Assembly: GCA_031267575.1 (NCBI GenBank)
Contig: JAIRYN010000001.1
Span: 1-48,546 of the forward strand
Origin: Synergistaceae bacterium
Lineage (GTDB): Bacteria > Synergistota > Synergistia > Synergistales > Aminobacteriaceae
DNA length: 48,546 nucleotides
Direction of reading: 5' to 3'
The notes under the pieces were generated by a model. It made no database searches, was not told the origin of the DNA, and worked only from the letters and a program-made list of their open reading frames with translations. The translations under genes were made by a program, and so were the position numbers. Positions 44,387 to 48,546 of this stretch are shown here, piece by piece (the stretch's first letter is position 1; every line of letters starts with the position of its first letter).

Positions 44387-44630
44387 ATTGCGCTTCGTAG
44401 TCCTTGATCACTTCGCTCAACGGGCCTGTAGGTTCATCCTTATGCGCTTCGATATAAGCAAGGTCCTCCTCGTCCTCCAGCTCTTCCATGCGGTCTTCGT
44501 AGCGTAGGAACTCGATATAATGCATTAATCTCTCAAGTGCGGAAGCGGACAGGTTTTCTATCGCCTGGTGCAGATTTTGACGTTCCGACGTTGCGTTTGG
44601 CCTCTCAACTTCTGCTGTCGCTGTGGTCAT
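44364..44630 (-). CDS. RelB-like antitoxin
   Basis: 88 residues: MTTATAEVERP, then QNLHQAIENLSASALERLMHYIEFL, an acidic middle EELEDEEDLAYIEAHKDEPTGPLSEVIKDYEAQYGSF. Such acidic, helical proteins are typical of antitoxins paired with RelE/ParE; the LSEVIKDYEAQYG tail is the toxin-binding segment in related pairs. ATG at 44630, with GGAGGGAACACC before it and an ATGA overlap with an upstream HTH remnant. A longer frame to 44831 is rejected: it has no box. Confidence 0.75.
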   Translation of the reverse strand: MTTATAEVERPNATSERQNLHQAIENLSASALERLMHYIEFLRYEDRMEELEDEEDLAYIEAHKDEPTGPLSEVIKDYEAQYGSFTRV

Positions 44631-44821
44631 GGTGTTCCCTCCTTCGTCCCTTTGGCCTCGGCCAGGATCGCGGCCTTCTCGGCAGCTAGACGCTGCTTCT
44701 TGGGCTTGACCCCTGGCGGTAGTGGTTTGTGGTTTAACACGGCGGCACGCGGGATGATCCAGGAATTGCCGACTTTTACAGCGCCAGGGAAACGGGCCTC
44801 CCTGCAAAGTACACCTGTCCT
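44627..44821 (-). pseudogene. Excisionase-like HTH protein, 5' truncated
   Basis: The frame reads LCREARFPGAVKVGNSWIIPRAAV and ends KPKKQRLAAEKAAILAEAKG. GAVKVGxSWxIPRxAV is the wing of the excisionase/MerR-type HTH_17 family. There is no start codon and the first helix is missing. It ends in an ATGA overlap with the antitoxin, so it is a former autoregulator of the module. Confidence 0.6.
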
Positions 44822-44880
44822 CTAGACGCATGGTATCCCATCAAGTAAGGAACACATCACGAACCAGAACCAAGCACACT

Positions 44881-44956
44881 TTGACAACCAGAGGGTAGGC
44901 TCGAACCAGGGAATCGGGCCAGCGGGAGAAGGGACCGAACAGTCAAACACAAGAAA
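44881..44956 (+). repeat. 76-bp inverted repeat, left arm
   Basis: Reverse complement matches 46991-47066 at 71 of 76 positions with no gaps. The two arms face each other across about 2.03 kb. Each arm lies just upstream of an outward-reading toxin-antitoxin operon. It contains no coding frame that is conserved: four of the five differences would change an amino acid in the open frame. Confidence 0.93.
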
Positions 44957-45406
44957 CCCACGGGAAACGGCCAGCCAGAACAGCGGCGATGAAACTCAAT
45001 GACTCGCTAGAAGTTGTTTAGGGTATGCTCCATTGTTATAGCTGTATCCACCCGCTCAGGTATTTGATTCACCCCTTAGCCTTCGCGTGTTCCTCCTCCT
45101 AAAATAAGCGGGACCGAAGCCCCGCATCTCATGTCTTGGTTGTAACAGTCCGCTTCTGCAAGGAGAAAGATTGTGGTCGATTCTTTCGCACGTCTTTCAC
45201 ACTCGATAAAATACTTACGGGCGGCTTCCGGTATTTAACAAAATTGTTAAAAGGTCCCAAGTCCACTGAAACCCAGTATCCGCCCTTTTTCCGGAAAAAC
45301 GGAAAAAGTCTTCAACTCGTGCATTTTTTGCCCTAGTTCGAAAACGAAGACTATTCAACAATTTTGGTGAATAGAGTTGGCGACGGGGTTGGCAAACCCA
45401 GTATCT

Positions 45407-45436
45407 GACCTATTTCATAAATTTATGAAATAGGTC
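45407..45436. repeat. 30-nt perfect palindrome
   Basis: Left arm GACCTATTTCATAAA is the exact reverse complement of the right arm. It is the longest perfect palindrome of the hairpin array. Confidence 0.97.
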
Positions 45437-46286
45437 CATCACTCACCCCAATTTTGGGGTCAGCGTTTCTGAGGGCAAGGGCAAGTGGATTGGATTGGTT
45501 CCGACCCCGTGGCGCGTCCCGAAACAACTGAAACAAAACCTCCCCGTAACCTCCCCGTTGCGCGGGGTTCTTCCGAGCTGAGTGGGTCCTCATTTTGAGG
45601 TACCTGACTACCCCGACCGCGTGGATCGACGCGGGGCTCCTTTAGGCCCCCGTTTGCGAGCCTCCAAGACACCCGTTTAAATCCCAAGCAACCCAGAGGA
45701 CTGCACGAAATGGTGCAGTCAACCTTTGCTGTCGAATGTTCTACTCAGCTTCGAGTAAAACCACGTGGCGTGGATTTAAGGCGCTTCATGCGTGGGGCTC
45801 CCTTCTGTGGTTATCCCAATCTCCTCAAAGTTGAGGAGATTGCAGCCAGGCAAACACCCCCCACTCTTGACCTGATACGAAAATTTTTCGTACCAGTCTC
45901 TCTTTATGGCGCCCCCAAACGGAAACAGAAAATTCCGCGTGTCATCCTTTGTCATACTTTCCGTTGGTGAGGCTTGGTTAGAATGATCAAAAGTGATATT
46001 TTTGAGCCAGTTGAGGATTGTTCCACCAGGGGTGTAGATTTTTTCTACATCCTTTTCATCCCGACTTCATCCCGACTCAGCTCAATCTGCCATTTTAAAA
46101 GTTCATAGAGGTATAAATCTGTTTAGCCTCCCTTGTGCCTTCTCAGACACTCTAGAAGTGTCTAATCGCCAAAGAGGCATCAGTTCCTCCCAAAGATTTA
46201 AAACACGTTCTGAGGCGTTTTGGAACGTCGGTACGGCATTGTGGGCTGGATTACCTCAAGGGGTCCATACAGAGTGGAGACCTTTG

Positions 46287-46499
46287 TCAGATGGTCGAGT
46301 TCGGGGTCTGGTTATGTATTTGGTGAAGGTTGATCGAATATCGGGCCTCGTCCCTGAGTTGAGCCAACTTGTCAAGGTGGTTTTCGAGCGTGAGTTGTGA
46401 CGCTTCGATCACAGGCGCCCGGAGCTCAGCAATTCTTGCCGTAATCTTGCCGTCGTCCATCATCTCTTTTGCCTTACGGTTCACGGTCGCTGCTTTCAT
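46287..46499 (-). pseudogene. Phage terminase small subunit-like fragment
   Basis: The minus strand reads MKAATVNRKAKEMMDDGKITARI, AELRAPVIEASQLTLENHLDKLAQLRDEA. The VNRKAKEM...KI.ARI.ELR...LENHL.KL..LRDEA pattern is that of small terminase subunits (DNA-binding part) of tailed phages. The family then continues for another 80-100 residues, which are absent; the frame ends in an unrelated tail. There is no proper ribosome-binding site, and an aaaagcataaagg-type 13-nt duplication sits just upstream. This is prophage debris. Confidence 0.55.
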
Positions 46500-46990
46500 T
46501 CTTTATGCTTTTCCTTTATGCTTTTCGTGCGCTCGGCAAAGATTGCTTCGAGGTCCTCTGTTGGGGTAGAAATTGTCTGAATTGTCGTGCTCGATTTAAT
46601 CGAGCCTATACGCTATCTGATAAATTTATCAAATAGTTCCACAGACGCCACACTGGCCTCAAATTTGAGGTCAGCTGTCCAAAATTGGCTACCCAAAATT
46701 GGGGAGCGAAAACTTGAAAAGTTGTCTGAAAATTCTCGCCACGCCAACTTTGGATTGGCTGTTTTTTGTTGATGGGGCGTTTCCCGAATTTCGCTCCTGA
46801 AAAATCAGGAGCGAAAAATCGAGTTGGTAACGGTTGTCACGCTACCAAGCGCAATCTGTCGCAATCCACGCCACGTTGACTTCCACAGAGAACTCGCAAT
46901 GGGATAGGAGGACGCTCCAAAATTGGAGAGTCGAAAAAACTGGATCGGCTTCCACAGAAAGGAGGTGAATACGTTTCGACTCCTTTGGAC

Positions 46991-47066
46991 TTTCTTGTGT
47001 TTGACCGTTCGGTCCCTTATCCCGCTGACCCGATTCCCTGGTTTGTGCCTACCCTCTGGTTGTCAA
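46991..47066 (-). repeat. 76-bp inverted repeat, right arm
   Basis: Partner of 44881-44956 (71 of 76 match in reverse complement). It ends about 130 nt before the start of the XRE-type regulator. Confidence 0.93.
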
Positions 47067-47194
47067 GGTTCGTTTTTTATTTGTTATTTCTTATTTGCAA
47101 AATAGTATATTCCTTTTTGGCAAATCACAATAGACAAAAGTCCCTATTTTAATTTGTCAAAAATGAATTATCATAAGTTTAGGAGGTGGTTCAA

Positions 47195-47482
47195 GTGCCG
47201 AGATGGACAGATAAAAATCGTAACCCCTTGGGAAAACTGCGTTCTGGAGCAGGTTTATCGCAAGCAGAGGTGTCTGTGAAACTAGGGATTGGAATACATT
47301 CAGTAGTAAGGTATGAATCAGGGATTAGTGATCTAACAATACGGCTTGCCGAACAAATGTCGGCGCTTTATGGTGTTCCTTTTGAGGAAATACGAAAGGC
47401 CGTTGCAGAAACTGAGAGGCCAAAAAGCAAACACAAGAATCGAATCTTGAACAAAAGCGACAGAGAAGAGGAGCCAGCATGA
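47195..47482 (+). CDS. XRE-family HTH regulator, likely autorepressor of a toxin-antitoxin operon
   Basis: 95 residues. Cro/CI-type HTH: LGKLRSGAGLSQAEVSVKLGIGIHSVVRYESGISDLTIRLAEQMSALYGV, with SQAEVSVKLG and VVRYESG as helices 2 and 3. The C-terminus is Lys-rich. Start GTG at 47195, eight bases after AGGAGG. Its TGA overlaps the ATG of the next small gene (ATGA), so the order HTH, antitoxin, toxin mirrors the left-hand module in the opposite orientation. The A/T-rich 47073-47180 upstream contains near-repeats (TTTGCAAAATAG, TTTGGCAAATCA, AATTTGTCAAAA) that could be its operators. Confidence 0.8.
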   Translation: MPRWTDKNRNPLGKLRSGAGLSQAEVSVKLGIGIHSVVRYESGISDLTIRLAEQMSALYGVPFEEIRKAVAETERPKSKHKNRILNKSDREEEPA

Positions 47483-47646
47483 CAACGGCGACAATGGAAC
47501 GACAAAATTTGCATCAGGTAATAGACACGCTTTCAGACGATGCTGTAGCGGAAATCAGCCGTTATGTGGTTTCTCTTCGAGAAATTCCGAACGCGAGAAC
47601 GCGAGAATCAATGCAAGAACTGTCAGAGGGGCGGCCCTTTTTTTAG
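47479..47646 (+). pseudogene. Truncated RelB-like antitoxin
   Basis: 55 residues: MTTATMERQNLHQVIDTLSDDAVAEISRYVVSLRE, then unrelated residues and TAG. It shares the opening MTTAT and QNLHQ.I..LS with the left antitoxin but lacks the acidic toxin-binding tail. The stop lies in a GGGGCGGCCC/GGGCTCCCC hairpin-like sequence (47629-47655). Confidence 0.6.
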
Positions 47647-47747
47647 GGCTCCCCAAATCCAATAATCATCATCTCTGTGGGTATTGATCGAGGAGTGGAG
47701 GAACGCCACCTGAGATGGTATCATTGGATAATGCCTACTGTCCCCAA

Positions 47748-47849
47748 TTTTGGGTTGATGATTACCGGGTAATCTACGAGATTTATGACGATGTTTTGAT
47801 TGTGTTAGTGGTACGAGTCGCGCATCGGAGAGAAGTTTACAAAACTTAA
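47748..47849 (+). pseudogene. RelE/ParE toxin C-terminal fragment
   Basis: The frame reads VDDYRVIYEIYDDVLIVLVVRVAHRREVYKT and TAA, nearly identical to the C-terminus of the left-hand toxin (VDNYRVVYEI...VAHRREVYKT). The N-terminal half is missing, replaced by hairpin-rich sequence from 47647 to 47747. It cannot be a working toxin. Confidence 0.8.
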
Positions 47850-47870
47850 ACACAGAAAGGAGCTCCTCGC

Positions 47871-48263
47871 ATGAAGCGACTCAAGATCTACCTCAATATG
47901 TCGGTAATCAGCCATCTGGACGCACCGGATGTGCCGGACAGAGAAGTCGATACGAAGCGACTCTGGGAGGAAATACGGAAGGGTACGTTTGAAGTGTTTA
48001 TTTAACCTGTGGTTATGGAGGAAATTGACGATTGCTCGGAGCCGAAATTGTCTTACCTCCAGGAGCAAATGGAGTTAATTGATTACGCACTTTTGGAAAA
48101 AACCGAGGAAGTCATAAAATTGGCGGAGCGATACGCGACAGAGGTATTGAAGAAAAAGAGTTTTGCCGCTTACGATAAAGCGATTCTCATCCAACGGCTG
48201 AAGCCGTTGGATGAGAATCGCTTTATCGTAACGCCTTTCACTGCAAATGCTTTGTCTGTTTGA
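47871..48263 (+). pseudogene. PIN-domain (VapC-like) protein, broken
   Basis: ATG with AAAGGAG upstream, reading MKRLKIYLNMSVISHLDAPD...LWEEIRKGTFEVFI, then TAA at 48003-48005. The same frame continues as PVVMEEIDDCSEPKLSYL, LIDYALLEKTEEVIKLAERY and LKKKS, which is the rest of a PIN-domain fold. A codon change such as TCA to TAA is the simplest explanation of the stop. The usual catalytic opening is YLDTSVISH; here it is YLNMSVISH, so the first acidic residue is also lost. The 3' end runs into a 62-nt palindrome that replaces the C-terminal catalytic region. Confidence 0.7.
48170..48231. repeat. 30-bp-arm perfect inverted repeat with 2-nt loop
   Basis: 48170-48199 is the exact reverse complement of 48202-48231, loop GA. 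The core CCAACGGCT/AGCCGTTGG is shared with the hairpin at 28417-28439. It lies inside the decayed PIN gene. Confidence 0.97.
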
Positions 48264-48302
48264 GCAGTGACGGAAGCCATTGTTTCAAGAAAACGAATCG
48301 AA

Positions 48303-48546
48303 CCTGCCGCTTTTAAGCGCATAGAGACATTTAAAGGGAAAGTATATCTTGCTCGCTTAGTCCGGTTATGTCAACGATCTCGCTGACCGACATATTACGA
48401 GCGAGCATTCTCTGAGCAACCTTCTCCATGCCTTTTTCCATACCTTCTTTCATACCCTGCTGCTTAATATCGTCTGCGGAGTCTCGCAACATCAACGGTA
48501 TATACATAGCTTTTCCCTCCTTGTTCTCCTCTTCCAAAATTTCCTT
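48303..48546 (-). CDS. Rpn-family nuclease/transposase, C-terminal part, runs off the right edge
   Basis: From the edge the minus strand reads KEILEEENKEGKAMYIPLML, RDSADDIKQQGMKEGMEKGMEKV and LARNMSVSEIVDITGLSEQDILSL, ending TAA at 48333-48331. The same family as the fragment at 43343-43797, and the DNA of both is nearly identical from 48303 to 48520. The frame is open to the edge, so the gene may be intact outside. Rpn proteins are PD-(D/E)XK nucleases that promote RecA-independent recombination in E. coli. Confidence 0.8.

Larger units (their letters stand above)
44957..46990. other. Hairpin-dense, largely non-coding interior between the inverted repeats
   Basis: I count at least 24 short hairpins, many perfect, spread over 45107-46928. 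Examples: 45234-45251, 45285-45308, 45351-45374, 45407-45436 (30-nt perfect palindrome), 45445-45460, 45553-45567, 45588-45600, 45617-45634, 45699-45720, 45761-45773, 45818-45841 (11-bp arms), 45876-45892, 46033-46049, 46145-46163, 46589-46605, 46613-46636, 46655-46672, 46692-46703, 46789-46816 (12-bp arms), 46915-46928. Arms differ in sequence, but loops or centres are often A/T (AAATTT, AAAATT). Frames of 60-86 codons exist but match nothing known. Apart from the terminase remnant I see no gene. This may be a structured RNA locus or a non-autonomous element. Confidence 0.6.

Noticed and set aside
44631-44831. 155-residue form of the antitoxin
   Set aside because: The N-terminal 67 codons are out of frame with the HTH remnant that shares the DNA; the clear box precedes the ATG at 44630.
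44890-44920. tRNA T-arm-like GGTTCGAGCC in the left inverted repeat
   Set aside because: The flanking bases do not form a 5-bp T stem or an acceptor stem; the right arm has GGTTTGTGCC.
45136-45336. 66-codon frame with a zinc-finger-like CKEKDCGRFF
   Set aside because: Only one Cys pair, TTG start without ribosome-binding site, and the frame crosses hairpins; kept as non-coding.
44957-46990. Integron cassette array
   Set aside because: The hairpins lack the paired GTTRRRY/RYYYAAC core sites of attC, no tyrosine integrase is present and there are no cassette-size genes.

Overview
The window looks like a chromosomal segment of a diderm (outer-membrane-bearing) anaerobe, most plausibly Synergistota, with Negativicutes or another diderm Firmicutes-like lineage as alternatives. 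The reasons are lipopolysaccharide-type genes (a GT9 heptosyltransferase-like enzyme, two phosphoethanolamine-transferase-like enzymes and several glycosyltransferases), a type IV pilus cluster, a threonyl T-box leader, the blocks dxs-tlyA-nadK-recN and tilS-hpt-ftsH, and a sugar ABC operon of the ytfQ/ytfR/ytfT/yjfF type. The assignment is inference; no rRNA or tRNA gene was seen.

Layout. 1-517: remnant of an IS607-type element (a short tnpA N-terminus and a tnpB broken by an 11-nt triplication). 543-8089: minus-strand envelope-polysaccharide operon (membrane protein, methyltransferase, GT2, two phosphoethanolamine-transferase-like enzymes). 8212-17319: type IV pilus cluster (two sister major pilins, PilC, PilT and two PilB-type ATPases, each with duplicated MshEN domains). 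17436-22085: galactofuranose-type ABC importer. 22585-27943: plus-strand dxs, tlyA, nadK, recN. 27944-28637: tandem repeats and an IS605-type remnant. 28638-33362: a large hybrid sensor kinase and a DUF364-like protein. 33411-39633: thrS with its T-box, ftsH, hpt and tilS. 39657-43254: three glycosyltransferases (GT9, GT4, GT8).

43300-48546 is an accessory island of decayed mobile and toxin-antitoxin DNA. Two direct copies of an Rpn nuclease 3' end frame it. Between them are a TnpB 3'-end remnant, two outward-facing RelE/ParE-type modules in different states of decay, a broken PIN-domain gene, and a 2.2-kb stretch (44881-47066) bounded by 76-bp inverted repeats. That stretch is packed with more than twenty short hairpins and has almost no recognisable coding content, apart from a phage terminase small-subunit remnant. 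It is the least explained part of the window.

A second theme is short tandem duplication (11-24 nt units, 2-8 copies) at about a dozen places. Copies in intact genes have lengths divisible by three, copies between genes do not, and one copy in tnpB destroys the frame. The working genes read as one envelope/surface programme (pili, lipid A or glycan modification, glycan assembly) next to housekeeping blocks.
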